Part shown: positions 35,441 through 47,584 of the stretch, piece by piece | How positions within the stretch are numbered: position 1 is the stretch's first letter | How the letters are laid out: each line of letters starts with the position of its first letter | From: Suillus spraguei | Taxonomy: Eukaryota; Basidiomycota; Agaricomycetes; Boletales; Suillaceae | Direction: 5' to 3' | DNA: 64,000 bases | Assembly: GCA_016800925.1 (NCBI GenBank) | Contig: JABCPU010000004.1 | Coordinates: 1-64,000 of the forward strand | Notes under the pieces: generated by a model | Seen by the model: only the letters and a program-made list of their open reading frames with translations | Databases searched by the model: none | What the model was told of the DNA's origin: nothing | Translations under genes and position numbers: made by a program

Positions 35441-37036
35441 ATGTCCCTTTCCCTCGACTCTCTTGATGATGATTCCCTCCTTGGCGTCTTTTCTGCGCTG
35501 ACTGTTCCAAGTGTACTCAACCTGAGACAAGTAAGACTGTTTCAGCTCAACCAAAGTGTTTGCTCACTCTTGCTCAAAATATTAGACATGTCGTAGACTA
35601 CTAGTCTTTTCAAGTCAGCGGATTGTATGGCAGAATATCGGTTCTTCTCAGATATTGCAGCAGGGCATACCATTCTCTAAGAAACCACTCTCAAGTTTCT
35701 CTGTCCGTGATCTAGAGGACAGAGTACGCCGTGCCTACCATCTTGGACAGGCCTGGAAAGCTCCCTCAATTTCATTTCGTGCATCTGACTTCGCAGCGAG
35801 CAGGGGGGGCCCAATTCAAGACATCTACTTCATTCCAGGCTATGATCAGAGATGGCTCATCACAGTCTCTCAGGGTATCTGGTCGATGATCACACTCTGG
35901 GATCGCCGTAACTTGAAGCAAGTCACTTCCTGGACCCCAAAAAATGCTGTCTTCTCTGCTCTAGCTGTCAACACGTCTGAAGACTGTGAAGCAGCTCTCG
36001 CGGTGTCACTGCACAGATATGAGTTTGTATTGCCTTACTAACCATGCTCGTCGTTGCACTAAAGCATTCACAGTTCTGTTGTGGTTGAGATATTAGCTAT
36101 TGCGTTCACAACACCAGATTCTCAGCCAGAGTTTGAATGCATTGCCCGACTCGACACATTGCGTCAACCAATCGCTATGTGCGAATCCTTACTGGCTTTG
36201 TCCGACGATGAATCTGAGACAGTAATATGGAACTGGAAGACGCAGGAGTACGCAGTCTTACAAAGTCCCGTCGATGCGGACCTTTGGCGGGTATGTCACC
36301 CCGTCAACTGCCAGCCTATTTTTCATCATTATGAGATCTGTAGAACCAATGCACTCAGGTTGTCTTTGCATACAAGACCATCCTTGTTGTTAGAGCTCGT
36401 TCGGTTCATGCATTCGCGGAGCCAAAACTAGCACCACATCCCAATACATGTGTCCATCATCCCTATGCCCAGGGCACATTTGGCTGGGTGGACGGTATCT
36501 TTGTTTCTGTTCCGCCACCTTCGCCTGAGGACCCCACAGGGATAAAAGGACGGCATCTATCAATTCTCGTACGTACGAAGAATGATGACCCGTGGTCGTC
36601 CACGTTCAAGATTCAACTGTGGACTTTGAGTCCAATGTCAATGTCCTCGTCTTATGACACTACTGTCGATGGGCCATATTACAATTTCCCTCCTTCTATG
36701 ACTACAGAAATTGTAACCCCGCGTCGGGGTGCCCTGCGATGCAACGATATGGTGCTTGGTCCGTATGGGACTGCAGTCTGGGTCCAGCCAGAAGACTTTT
36801 CAGTTGCAGGCTTAATCTCTTCGAACGTCCACCTGCAAAATATGCCCGTGCCACTGTCTCACGAAACACTTATAGCTGCAGCCTTCCCTGGATTGCTCAA
36901 TACTCAGGATGACCCGCAGGTCAAGGCATCATGGAAGAATTACGGCGAGAATTGGACATGTCTTGATTACGATGAGGAAAGAGGCTGCATTGCATTAGGT
37001 TCGACTAACGGCGCTGTCACAATCTTAGAAATTTAA
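35441..37036 (+). CDS. F-box protein with beta-propeller-like C-terminus
   Basis: Four exons, 35441-35530, 35586-36022, 36074-36290 and 36359-37036, sum to 1422 nt (473 residues). The F-box spans residues 3-45 (LDSLDDDSLLGVFSAL to LRQTCRRLLVFSSQRIVWQNI). It would bind Skp1 in an SCF ubiquitin ligase. Downstream segments such as RWLITVSQGIWSMITLWDRRN and the last block, TCLDYDEERGCIALGSTNGAVTILEI, look like WD-type blades, though no canonical GH...WD repeat is clear. The substrate is unknown. Its 3' half was duplicated at 39971-40556. It has no visible lesion. Confidence 0.88.
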
Positions 37037-37703
37037 GATGTAGTCTATATCAGTATCTAGCTGCGTAGCCTGGGAGCCAGGATTGAGATGGTGTAGAAAA
37101 CTTCCCATACTAGAATACCTTTATCAAAAAAATAAAAAATCCCAATTGTCATCGAAGGCTTGCCTATTCGTGCTGACATGACATGTAGTATAGTACGGCG
37201 AGGTTCAAAATAACTAGCATATTACGATACTTTCGTCACACTCGTTCCTCATCCCTTTTCTCTTATACTAGCTTGACTGCGAGTAAGTCACATCTTAGTG
37301 TACCTAACACACTCCTTACAGATGTGCTATCAAACTCACTTCAGCTCTCTTACGTACAATTGCGGACATGCAAACTCAACAACTTATGTGATAGATGACA
37401 GGGTTTCTTTGGCGCTAAAACTACTCTTCATTTATCGGTAGCTCAAACTTGAATGAGCCACTAGCTTGTTCGCCTTCAAATAGTCTAGTCTTGCATGACG
37501 CGCTATTGTTCCAGAAAGTTGGCGGGAAGTTAACCATAGTTGTCGATTTTGTATGTCCGCAACTGTAGATAGTAGCAGTCTTTTATACTCGACAGTCTGG
37601 AGAACTCACTTGAGTTCATTCCAAATAGGCACCCGTCGCAGTTTCTTTCGTTGGGCTCATCTTTGATAGTATATATCTGGATTCTAGCACAACGTCAATC
37701 TCT
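37037..37703. promoter_or_regulatory. Upstream region of DUF829 copy A, duplicated elsewhere
   Basis: Sequence of this interval (for instance ACGATACTTTCGTCACACTCGTTCC at about 37224) recurs near 40686 and 44130 in front of copies B and C. The segment is thus part of the duplicated unit and probably contains the shared promoter. Confidence 0.7.
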
Positions 37704-38879
37704 ATGGACATGTTTCCTACACCTGCAGTTGATTCCCTGGAAGGGTTTAGTAGGATAGGCCCTGAAGTGTATCTTCGGGATAACGGTGACCGTGAGCAAG
37801 ACCAAGACTCGGACACCACATCACCAAAGTAAGTCTGCTGTGCATTACTTACCGAGATAGCTCACAGGGCATTCCACAGGGTCATTTTAATATTCGGATG
37901 GTGTAGGCCATGACTCTTCTCAATCTCGATGAAGTCCTCAGCTGATGTGGTGCATGTATAGGGGATGCGCAGCCTAAATACTTGCGGAGATATACCCATG
38001 CATATACCAAATTATATCCAAACGCATCTCAGATCGTTGTTCGATGCAACCCTAACACGCTCTGGAGTACAATTAGTACTATAGTGAGAATCTCATATAA
38101 TTTGTTCACTGATGTTGTCGCCTCACCTGATTAAAAGCAACAGCGTCTCATGCCTGTTATCGATGCCTTAAAAGCATTACATTGCTTGCCGTCTTCCGGA
38201 TCCTCTATTGAACGAAGACGTCCTCGAATATTAACCCACGTGTTTTCCAATGGTGGGTTCACCCAGACTGGAATTGGAACGAGCTGAACCCTCACCAGGA
38301 GGCAGCATACAAATGACATGTCTTGGTCATATGCTACGGCAGAAATATGATTCTACATCTGCCCAGTGGTCACTCACGAGTGCATTGATCCTTGACTCGT
38401 GCCCAACACCTATTCACTTGAAGACATTCAAACTCGCGTTCAGCGTTACAGTACAGAACCCGATTGTCAGATACGTCGTGCTCACCTTCTTGTCTACGGT
38501 GTACTTCACCCGCTTCTGCCTATCTCTCTTATTCGGTAAGCGAATGATGTTGGTTGCGGACACCCACATCGATATGGGTAATCCCCGCGTTCTGCCATGG
38601 ATGGGTCTCCATACTCCCCGCCTATACCTTTTCTCGCGCAAGGATACATCGAGTCCGTGGGAAGAGGTCATGCACCATGCCAAGATAGCAAAAGAACGCG
38701 GAATGGATGTGCGGTGCGAGCTGTTTGAACAAAGCGAACATGTAGCGCACATGCGGGTGGAACCAGAGAGGTATTGGTCTTCGGTACAAGAGGTTTGGAT
38801 GGTCGCAGTCTCCAAGGAGAAAGACGAGAAGAGAATATCACCAACTCAGCCAACTCGGCAGTATCGCAGCCTCCTTTAG
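37704..38879 (+). CDS. DUF829 (TMEM53/PaxU-like) protein, copy A
   Basis: Five exons, 37704-37828, 37880-37902, 37962-38083, 38138-38252 and 38299-38879, sum to 966 nt (321 residues). The second is a 23-nt microexon shared by all four paralogues. The fold is alpha/beta-hydrolase-like: THVFSNGG holds the likely nucleophile elbow, LILDSCP the acidic region and SEHVAH the histidine. A hydrophobic segment (VRYVVLTFLSTVYFTRFCLSLLFG) suggests membrane association. Family members are found in the nuclear envelope (TMEM53) and in fungal indole-diterpene clusters (PaxU), but no reaction is known here. It is the first of three same-strand copies. The start could also be the second ATG at 37710. Confidence 0.88.
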
Positions 38880-39599
38880 CAGTAGCAGCGGTCTTGCGTT
38901 CAATATCTGCCATGTCCGTTTGTTAAATAAACCTTCCTACAATGCAAGCGCAGTGGTCCGCGCTGCAAGACTTTGGGAAGTATTCTTGCAAGCGTGAGGG
39001 AAAGTTGGAGTCATTCCAGAGTCATTCGTCGCTGAGCCTATTTTGTTTCAACAAAAAAAGACCCAAGCATTTCATTTTGGTGGAAACTTTTTCCTTACTA
39101 AATACAGTAATCGGCTGTGCGATCGATCGGTCCTTGCCAGTTGTCGCTCATGATCCTCATCTTCAACTACACCATGTCCTCTTCAAATTTCGTCAGTCGT
39201 CTTCCGGTGTCTCTTTTGATCTCGAAGTGTAACTTTCTCTTGTCTCTTTAATTGCTCATTCGTTTGGCCATTCGGCCGCCAGTCGCATTGAACTTATTGA
39301 TAGTTGTGGTTTCTTAGAGTTATCTTAGTCTTCGTCCTTCGTTGGGGCAGTTTTATCCTCCAATAGACGTTCGGAGTTTATTGTCCATGTCACATTTTTG
39401 GGTCGTGTCATTCTGGGGTTTGACTTGGCCCTTTCTTGTCCGAAGCTGCTTTACTTACACAGGCATCTGTCGTGCATGGTTTAGAAATCAAACTGTCGTA
39501 TTCTGTGAACCAGCTACGAAAATCTTGATGTCAGCGGGTGATTCTGCGATATCAGGCGATAATCTCTGGAGTGTCGTACAGAGTATCTGTAATGACTTA
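38880..39599. other. Region between copy A and copia fragment
   Basis: The first about 130 bp resemble the downstream flanks of copies B and C and so belong to the duplicated unit. The rest, to 39599, has no gene I can support; a short reading MSSSNFVSRLP at 39175 could be the start of a copia gag, but nothing follows it. Confidence 0.35.
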
Positions 39600-39968
39600 G
39601 AATGTTTGTGATCGAGGAAACCAGACTATGCTATCCTGGGGATCCCCCCGTCTCAAGTGTGAGTATTGCATCTACTACTGGCACTAATGCAGGTATTCTC
39701 CTCGTCGTCATTCATGTGGACGATTTCCTCACTGTCGGGAGCTTCAAAAATGTGGTCTCTTCACCCAAAGACCAACTTCGCACAAAGTGGACCATTTCTG
39801 ACCTTGGCTCAGCTCGGCTCTGTCTTTGTTGCAACTAAACATGATCGAACTACATGCACCAATCAATCGTATCATCCTGTAATTCAGACTTAAGGGTGCT
39901 GTGCATATCTCTGCACCCATGGAACCTGGTCTACACTGTCCCGTCGTTATGCGCCTGCATCCAATGCT
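39600..39968 (+). pseudogene. Ty1/copia reverse transcriptase fragment
   Basis: The reading contains ILLVVIHVDDFLTVGS, KDQLRTKWTISDLGSARLCL and, after a frameshift near 39892, ISAPMEPGLHCP. These match the YVDD region, the connection helix and the STPM(E)PG block of copia-type RT in the right order. IHVDD in place of YVDD is a usual basidiomycete variant. No LTR or other pol part is recognised. It ends exactly where the F-box duplicate begins. Confidence 0.8.
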
Positions 39969-39970
39969 GA

Positions 39971-40556
39971 ACAATCCCAATACATATATCCATCATCCTT
40001 ATGCCCAGGGCACACTTGGCTGGGTGGACAGTATCTTTGTCTCTGTTCCGCCGGCTTCGCCTGAGGACCTCACAAGAATGAAAGGACCACTATAAATTCT
40101 TGTGTATACAAGGAATGACGACCCGTGGTCGTCCACGTTCAAGATTCAACTATGAACTTTGAGTCCAATATCCTCGTCTTATGACACTTCTGTCGATGGG
40201 CCACATGACGATTTCCCCCCTTCTATGAATACAGAAACCGTCACCCCGCGTCGGGGTGCCCTGCGATGCAATGATATGGTGCTTGGTCCGTATGGGACTG
40301 CAGCCAGAAGACTTTTCAGTGGCAGGTTTAATCTCTTCGAACGTCCACCTGCAAAATATGCCCGTGCCACTGTCTCATGAAACACTTGTAGCTGCAGCCT
40401 TCCCTGGATTGCTCAATACTCAAGATGAACCACAAGTCAAGGCATCGTGGAAGAATTCCGGCGAGAATTGGACATGTCTTGATTACGATGAGGAAAGAGG
40501 TTGCGTTGCACTAGGTCCTGGTCGACTACCGGCGCTGTCACTATCTTAGATATTTA
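39971..40556 (+). pseudogene. Truncated, decayed duplicate of the F-box gene 3' half
   Basis: It matches 36440-37036 from HPYAQGT to the end. Lesions seen: TAA near 40093, TGA near 40153 where the parent has Trp, a loss of nine bases near 40303 (the parent VWV), and an insertion near 40516 that changes the last residues. No F-box, start codon or first half is present. It is the left end of the duplicated unit that carries copy B. Confidence 0.92.
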
Positions 40557-41160
40557 GAATATAGTCCATATCAGTATCTAGCTGTGTAACCTGAGACACA
40601 TCATTATTGAGGAATGATAGTACTTATAATTGGCCTTACACGCCACTAGGCCAGGATTGAAATGCTGTAGAAAAACTTCCGACACTACGATACTTTCGCC
40701 ACACTCGTTCCTCATCCCTTTCCCCAGTCTCTCTTATGCTTGCTTTGGAGTAAGTTATATCCTAGTGTACCTAACACACTCACTGACGTGCTATAAAACT
40801 CACTTCAGTTCATTCTCTGTAAAGACAGTTGCGGACATCCAAACTCAACATCTTACGTGACATGATGAGCGAGGGGATTTTTTTTGCGCCGAAGACTGTC
40901 ATCGGCAACTCAAGTGAAGCTTGTTCGCCTTTAAATAGTCTAGTCGTGCATAAAGCATCATTACTGAAGGATTTCAGATGGCTGTGGGGAAGTCAACCGT
41001 TGTTGATTTCGCGTGTCCGCACTGCGCAACTATACATAATAACAGCCTTTTAGACTCGACTGAGGAACTAACTTGAGTTGATTTCCTTCAGGTACCTGTC
41101 GTCTATTGCCTAAACGTGGGTCGTTGAGTTCATCTCTGCACGACATCAATCTCTGTCAGC
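40557..41160. promoter_or_regulatory. Duplicated upstream region of copy B
   Basis: It aligns along its length with 37037-37703 and supplies the presumed promoter of copy B. No separate gene. Confidence 0.65.
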
Positions 41161-42323
41161 ATGTCGTCGACGCCTGCAGTTCATTTCCTGGAAGGCTTCA
41201 ATACGATCGGCTCTGGGATATATCTTCGGGATAACCGTGAGCGAGGCCAAGACTCAGACACCACATCACCAAAGTGAGTCTGGTGCGCATTGCTTACCGA
41301 GATAGCTCACAGGGCATCCCACAGAGTCATTTTAATATTCGGATGGTGTAAGCCATCACTCTTCTCGTTCTTGATGAAGTCCTCGTCTAACATGTTGGGT
41401 GTATAGGGGGTGCGCAACTTAAACACTTGCGGAGTTATACCCATGCATATACCAAATTATATCCAAATGCATCTCAAATCGTTGTCCGATGCAACCCCAA
41501 CATGCTTTGGAGTACAATCAATACTATGGTGAGAATTTCAAATAATTGCTCACTGATGTTGTCGCCTCACGTGATTAAAAGCGACAGCGTCTCATACCTG
41601 TTATCGATGCCTTAAAGGCATTGCATTGCCTGCCATCTTCTGGATCTTCCTCTGCACAAGTACGTCCCCCAATACTGACCCACGTGCTTTCAAATGGTGG
41701 GTTCATCCAGACTGAAATCGGAACAAGCTAAACTCTCATTAGGAGGCTGCTTGCAAATGACATGTCTTGGTCATATGCTACATCAGAAATATGGTTCCAT
41801 ATTCGCCCAATGGTCACTCACAAGTGCATTGATCCTTGACTCGTGCCCAACACTTGTTCGCTTCAAAACGTTCAAACTCACGTTCAGTGTTATGATCAAG
41901 AACCCAATTGTCAGATACGTCGTACTCACCCTCGCATCCACGGTGTACTTTATCCGCTTCTGCTTATCTCTCCTGTTCAGTAAGCGAATTACGTTAATTT
42001 CGGACGCCCCCATCGACATGTGGAACCCTTGCGTTCTGCCATGGATGGGCCTCCATACTCCCCGCCTTTACCTTTTCTCACGCAAGGATACATCGAGTCC
42101 GTGGGAAGAGGTCATGCACCATGCCAAGATAGCAAAAGAACGCGGAATGGATGTACGGTGCGAGCTGTTTAAAGAGAGCGAACACGTAGCGCACATGAGG
42201 GCGGAACCAGAGAGGTATTGGTCTTCGGTCCAAGAGGTTTGGGCGGTCGCAATCTCCAAGGAGAAAGACGAGAGGAGGATATCGCAAACTCCGCCAAATC
42301 GGCAGTATCGCAGCCTACTTTAG
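41161..42323 (+). CDS. DUF829 (TMEM53/PaxU-like) protein, copy B
   Basis: Exons 41161-41273, 41325-41347, 41407-41528, 41582-41696 and 41743-42323 sum to 954 nt (317 residues). Exons 2, 3 and 4 have exactly the lengths of copy A (23, 122, 115 nt) and the last is again 581 nt. Motifs THVLSNGG, LILDSCP and SEHVAH are kept. LSNGG for FSNGG is the one change at the nucleophile elbow. It is intact, so it is probably a working recent paralogue. The nucleotide match to copy A includes introns. Confidence 0.88.
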
Positions 42324-43555
42324 CAGTAGTAGCAGTCTGCGTTCATAATTAATTGTCTGCCATGTCTGTTTGTTAAATAGGCCTTCATACAATCCAAGCG
42401 CAGTGACCTGCCCTGCAAGGCCGCGCTTGTAAAAATTTTGCAAACATGAGGGAAGGTTGATACCAGGCATCCTTCCAGGTTCTCCGAGCCAAGGCAGCCA
42501 GATGCAATGCATACTATTTGGTACTTGTGGATGCTGCTCTGGGGTGCACTTTGAAAAAAAAGATCCAATGATTGTCCTTCGAGAGTTTGCGGTGTTCGTT
42601 GGTCAACGTTTCATTCGGTGGAATAATGAGCAGTATGTTATAGTAGAGCATCGTTGTTGACAAGTACTGTCACAGTGCGCTCTGACTCGGAAAGTTTGTC
42701 TTTGTAGATCCCGAATGATGGCCAAATCACAATCTGCTTCTGTCGGACATCGCCCAGATCTCCCTGTCCAGCCTTGTCTGACTCAGAAAGTGTCGGAAGC
42801 ACGATCTAATTGTGTTGGGCTGGTCCGAGCTGACGCTCGGAGAAAGACGCGAGCAGGCGGAGCTGGGAGGGCGGGCCGCGGGAAACCTCTCTTGTTGAAG
42901 TTGTGCGGCGCAAATCAAGGTAAGCATATTTATTCTACTAATTCTGATAACACTGGTATCTGAAGTACTAACAGTTCAGAACGTGAAGTAAAAAGGGAGT
43001 GGCAGGTGAATGCAAGGAACAATGAGCGAGGAATATTTACGAAGAATACCGAAAAATGCGCTTAACACTCAGCTGGAAGGTACCGAGAAACCCCTGTGCC
43101 ATCTACCTCATTAGTCATTCCTATCTTTAGCAGATTGAAGGGTCCTCCTCACTCTAACTAGATTAAAGTGATGCCATACAAATTTAAAGCCATGTAACAA
43201 GGAGTTTATAACTAGTTGACTGCGCATGTAAAAGAAAAAATTCTTTGAAGCCCAGCTTTCACCCAATTGGGCATGTTTCGGTGTACCCTTACTCGCTCAT
43301 CATTTCGTCTTCTATTCGCTCGTTTGGTGCCACCCAGGTGATATTATAGGGGGTGATAGTCACTAATCCATTACGGCTATCCTATCTTGATATCGATAAG
43401 CCAGGATTTCAAAAATTTACCTAGCCGCTTTTGTTTATTGGTTGTGAAGTTTTAATTTTTTTCAAAAGGAGGCGCTCATGTAAGCCACTTTTGGATTCAA
43501 GGGTGCGTACTAATTTGTGACCATTAGCACATGGTGACGATCAAGCCAAAGTCTT
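42324..43555. other. Region between copies B and C
   Basis: The first 200 bp repeat the downstream flank of copy A (AAGGCAGCCAGATGCAATGC near 42495 recurs at 45952). The remainder has only short frames and no recognisable gene. Confidence 0.4.
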
Positions 43556-43975
43556 CATGTAAGGAGGTTCAACGTGAGGTGCTCCAACGTCGCTATCCTA
43601 GTGTTGGTTACTGGTTTAGATACATGCTTGTGCATCAATCCATGTCTATGTAGTATTCGTTCGATGGTGGAAAGAGACACCTCAAGTTCAACATCCCGCA
43701 GAGCACTTTACAGTTCAAATAAAAATATGGCGCCCGACGCATGAGAAAAGGTACTGCCAATGCGACAATTGATTTTAACCAGAAATTTTTGAATAAACGG
43801 AGCCTGTGACTTGCGAGAGCTGAAGAGCTCGATTGACCGTTCGACGACTGCATCCCGCCACTTGTGCTATGGCCTTCGATGTCATACCACATGACGACCC
43901 AGCCATTGCTCGATAGTTTTTGTCCATGTCGATAACGGTCGGCAAGTGTTGTATTAGTACTCAGAATGTCCAAGT
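43556..43975 (-). pseudogene. Tc1/mariner (IS630-type) transposase N-terminal fragment
   Basis: On the minus strand a reading gives SKAIAQVAGCSRRTVNRALQ and then TGSV, a Tc1-type HTH, and further on ALRDVELEVSLSTIERILHRHG, the second HTH-like segment (VSLSTI.R.L.R.G). The two are in different frames, with a stop between them. No catalytic domain or inverted repeats are seen. Confidence 0.65.
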
Positions 43976-44607
43976 TATGATAACGACTTACACAAGTGGC
44001 TTAGCATGAACGCCTACGTTTGGGGTCGCTCCAATGATAAATAAAAGCGACTAAGTGAATCTTTTAGATTCTATTCAGTCAGTATGAAGATAGCTGTAAA
44101 TGCCCTACGAAAACTCCAGAACAACAATTACGATACTTCTACCACACTCGTTCCCGTCCTATACTCGACTGGGGGTAAGTCACGTAGTAGTGTATACGTA
44201 CCTGACACACTCCTTACTGATGCTACCATAAAACTCAATCGAGTTCATCCTCTTTAGGTACAGCTGCGGACATGCAGCCTCAATATTTACATAACGGCGG
44301 AGGAGATTTTTTGGCACCAAAGGCCGTTATCGATAGCTCAAACGAGTTCCAAGCCTTGTTCGCCTTCAAATGGTCTAGTCGTGCATAACGCGTTATCGTT
44401 TCAGAAGGCTGTTAACCATAGTTATCGATTTTTTGTGTGTCCGCAACTGTAAACAAAAACAGTATTTTATACTCGACTGGAGAGCTCACATAAATTCATC
44501 CCCAATAGGCACCTGCCCTCTATTAGCCCAAACGCGTATCGTTTTCTTTTGTCGAATTCATCTTTGGTAGTACCTATCAGGAAATTAGCACGGGGTCAAC
44601 CTCTATC
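43976..44607. promoter_or_regulatory. Upstream region of DUF829 copy C
   Basis: From about 44125 the sequence aligns with the upstream regions of copies A and B. The part before 44125 is unrelated. No gene. Confidence 0.6.
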
Positions 44608-45748
44608 ATGTCGCCGACACCTGCAGCTCATATCCTGGAAGGGTTCAGTACGATTGGCCCTGGGATATATTTTCAAGATAACAGTGATCATGAGCAATGC
44701 AAAGACTCGGACACCACACCAGAGTGAGTCTGGTGTGCATTGCTTACCAAGATAGCTCACAGGGCGTGCCATAGGGTTATTTTGATATTTGGATGGTGTA
44801 AGCCATTACTCTTCTCATTCTTGATGAGTCTAACGTGTTGCGTCTATAGTGGGTGCGCAACCTAGGTACTTGCGGAAGTATACCCATGCGTATACCAAAT
44901 TATATCCAAACGCATCTCAAATCGTTGTTCGGTGCAATGTCAGCACACTCTGGAGTACAATCAATACTATAGTAAGAATCTCACATAAATTGCTCACTGT
45001 GATATTGTCGCCTTACATGATTAAAAGCAACAGCGTCTCATGCCTGTCATCCATGCCTTAAAGGCATTACATTGCTTGCCGTCTTCCGGATCCTCCGCTG
45101 AACAAAGACGTCCTCGAATACTAACTCACGTGTTTTCCAATGGTGTGTTCACCCAGACTGAAATTGGAACGAGCTAAACCCTCACCAGGAGGCAGCCTGC
45201 AAATGACATGTTTTGGTCATATGCTACAGCAGAAATATGGTTCTATATCCGCCCAGTGGTCATTCACGAGTGCATTGATCCTTGACTCGTGCCCAACACC
45301 TGTCCAGTTAAATACAGTCAAACACGCGTTCAGCGTCACGGTCCAGAACCCAGTTGTCAGATACGGCGCACTCGCCTTCGTATCCACGGTGTACCTTACC
45401 CGCCTCTGCTTATCTCTCTTGTTTGGTAAGAGAATGAGGTTAACTTTGGACAGCCACATCGACATGGGGAATCCGTGCGTTCTGCCATGGATGGGCGTTC
45501 ACACTCCCCGCCTCTACCTTTTCTCGCGCAAGGATACATCGAGTCCGTGGGAAGAGGTCATGCACCATGCCAAGACAGCAAAAGAATGCGGAATGGATGT
45601 TCGGTGCGAGCTATTTGAAGAGAGCGAACATGTGGCACACATCCGGGTAGAACCAGAGAGGTACTGGTCTTCGGTACAAGATGTTTGGGTGGTCGCAATC
45701 TCCAAGGAGGAAGATGAGCAGAGAATGTTGCAAATTACGCCAGCTTAG
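44608..45748 (+). CDS. DUF829 (TMEM53/PaxU-like) protein, copy C
   Basis: Exons 44608-44723, 44775-44797, 44850-44971, 45028-45142 and 45189-45748 sum to 936 nt (311 residues). Exon lengths 23, 122 and 115 nt are again kept. THVFSNGG, LILDSCP and SEHVAH are present. The C-terminus is about seven residues shorter than in A and B because of an earlier stop. The F-box fragment seen before copy B is absent here. Intact. Confidence 0.88.
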
Positions 45749-46463
45749 CAATGTTGCAGTCTCGTTTAGCAGTAGCAGTATGCGTTTAGAATTGCCACTG
45801 TGTACGTTTGTTAAATAAGTCTTCCTACGATCCAAACGTAATGGCCCGGGCTGCGGGACCACCTTGAGAACGTCTTGCAAACGTGAGGGGAGGTTAGAGT
45901 CCTTCGAGACCGGGCATCCTCTCAAGGTATCTGAGTCTAAACCAGTCGCCAAGGCAGCCAGATGTAATGCGTACTACATAGTACGAGTCAAGTACGAGTG
46001 CTCAAATAAAAAGATCCAATGATTGTCCTTTGAAAGTTTGCGGTGTTCGCTAATGTGATGCATTCGGTCGAACTATGTTATAGTAGACATCATCGTTGAT
46101 TGAAGTATTGTGACAGTGCGGTGCCACACGCTCCGGAGGTTTGTCTTTGTGGATCCCAAATCCCTCCGGAGTCCGTCTTTCGGACTTTGCGGGATCACGC
46201 GCACGTTTTGGCTGCATGCACGGTACTTACACAAAACGAATTAATACCAAACAACCTCGTTTATCTATGACCTTAGTACTCGTCGTTTCATCTTATCTCC
46301 CCAGAGACTAAGATTCGCTCACAACTGATAATATACACCTCTAGGATTCCATCTCCCTTGTAAAACGTCCTCACACTTGTCTTAGTTTTGTCCTGACAAA
46401 TATAATACTTTTTGTCCTATCTTCTAGCTACAGGCAGATCTTTCAACAGAAATTCATCATTAT
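45749..46463. other. Convergent 3' region between copies C and D
   Basis: Copies C (plus) and D (minus) end here. The left part repeats the flank seen after copies A and B. Near 46125-46185 an imperfect palindrome lies around CTCCGGAGG and GACTCCGGAGGGA. No gene is seen. Confidence 0.4.
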
Positions 46464-47584
46464 CTAAGTAGCCTCCGACACCTCGACTTTCTGCTTGGAG
46501 ATTGCAGCCGCCCAAATATCCTGTACCGAAGCCCAATACCTCTCTGGCTCCACCCGTATGTGTGCTACATGTTCGCTCTCTTCAAACAGTTCGCAACGTG
46601 CATCCATTCCGCGCTCCTTCGCAGTCTCAGCATGTCGCGTGACATCTTGCCACGGAATTAATTTATCCTTGCGCGAGAAAAGATAGAGGCGAGGTGTGTG
46701 GAGGCCCATCCATGGCAGGACGCGGGGATTCCACATATCTATCTGAAGGTTTTCCATCGTCATTATTCGCTTACCAAATACCAGAGAGAGGCCAAGGCCG
46801 ACGAAGTGCATTGTGTATATCATGGCGAGTACAAGGACCTTGAGAATTGGGTTCCGGATGACGGCGCTGAAAGCAAGTTTAATTGATTTAAGGCTACCCG
46901 TTGCCGGGCAAGAGTCAAGGACCAATGCACTCGTAATGAATCGTTGGTTTAATGTGGAGCCGTATTTCCGCAGCAGCATGTGTCCGAGAAGTGTCATTTG
47001 CAGGGAACCTCCTGGTGGGGCATATAATGATCAGCTTTTTCCGCATTCAGCCTGGGCGAACATACCATTGGAAAACACGTGAGTGAGTATGCGGGGAGGC
47101 GGTTGGGTAGAGGAAGATGGGAAGCAGTGCAGTGCTTCTAAGGCATCGATAACAGGCATGAGGCGCTTTTGCTTTAGATGGTGTAAGCCAACAAGACAAC
47201 GGAGAGGAATTGTGAAGTGCTCACTCTAGTACCGGTTGTAGTCCAGAACACGTCGGGATTGCACCGAACAACGATTTGAGATGCATTCGGATATAATTTG
47301 GTATATGCATGGGTATAATTCTGCAAATGCCTAAGTTGTGCTCCCACTGTAGACACAGCACGTCAGAAAGGACTTAAGCAAGAACGAGAAAGTAACAGCA
47401 TACTCCATCCGAATATCAAAATGACGCTACATTTGGGATGAGTGTCAGTCATTCTGCTATCACAGATATCGACTCACTTTGGTAATGTAGTATCCTGGCA
47501 TTGTTCGCGACTACCCCGTAGATATATCCCAGTGCCAATTGCACTGAACCCTTCCAGAGAGTGAGCTCCAGCTTGCTGGGGCAT
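46464..47584 (-). CDS. DUF829 (TMEM53/PaxU-like) protein, copy D, inverted
   Basis: Exons 47584-47478, 47426-47404, 47346-47225, 47171-47066 and 47011-46464 sum to 906 nt (301 residues). Exons 2 and 3 are once more 23 and 122 nt; exon 4 is nine bases shorter. Motifs THVFSNGG, LVLDSCP and SEHVAH are kept. It is the most diverged of the four and lies in opposite orientation, so it is probably the oldest copy. Intact. Confidence 0.9.

Noticed and set aside
38942..39232. 96-codon ORF after DUF829 copy A
   Set aside because: It lies in the repeated flank of the duplicated unit, is not kept open in the other units, and has no recognisable domain.
42715..42963. 82-codon ORF between copies B and C
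   Set aside because: No domain, no sign of conservation, and a CG-rich composition that favours chance frames.
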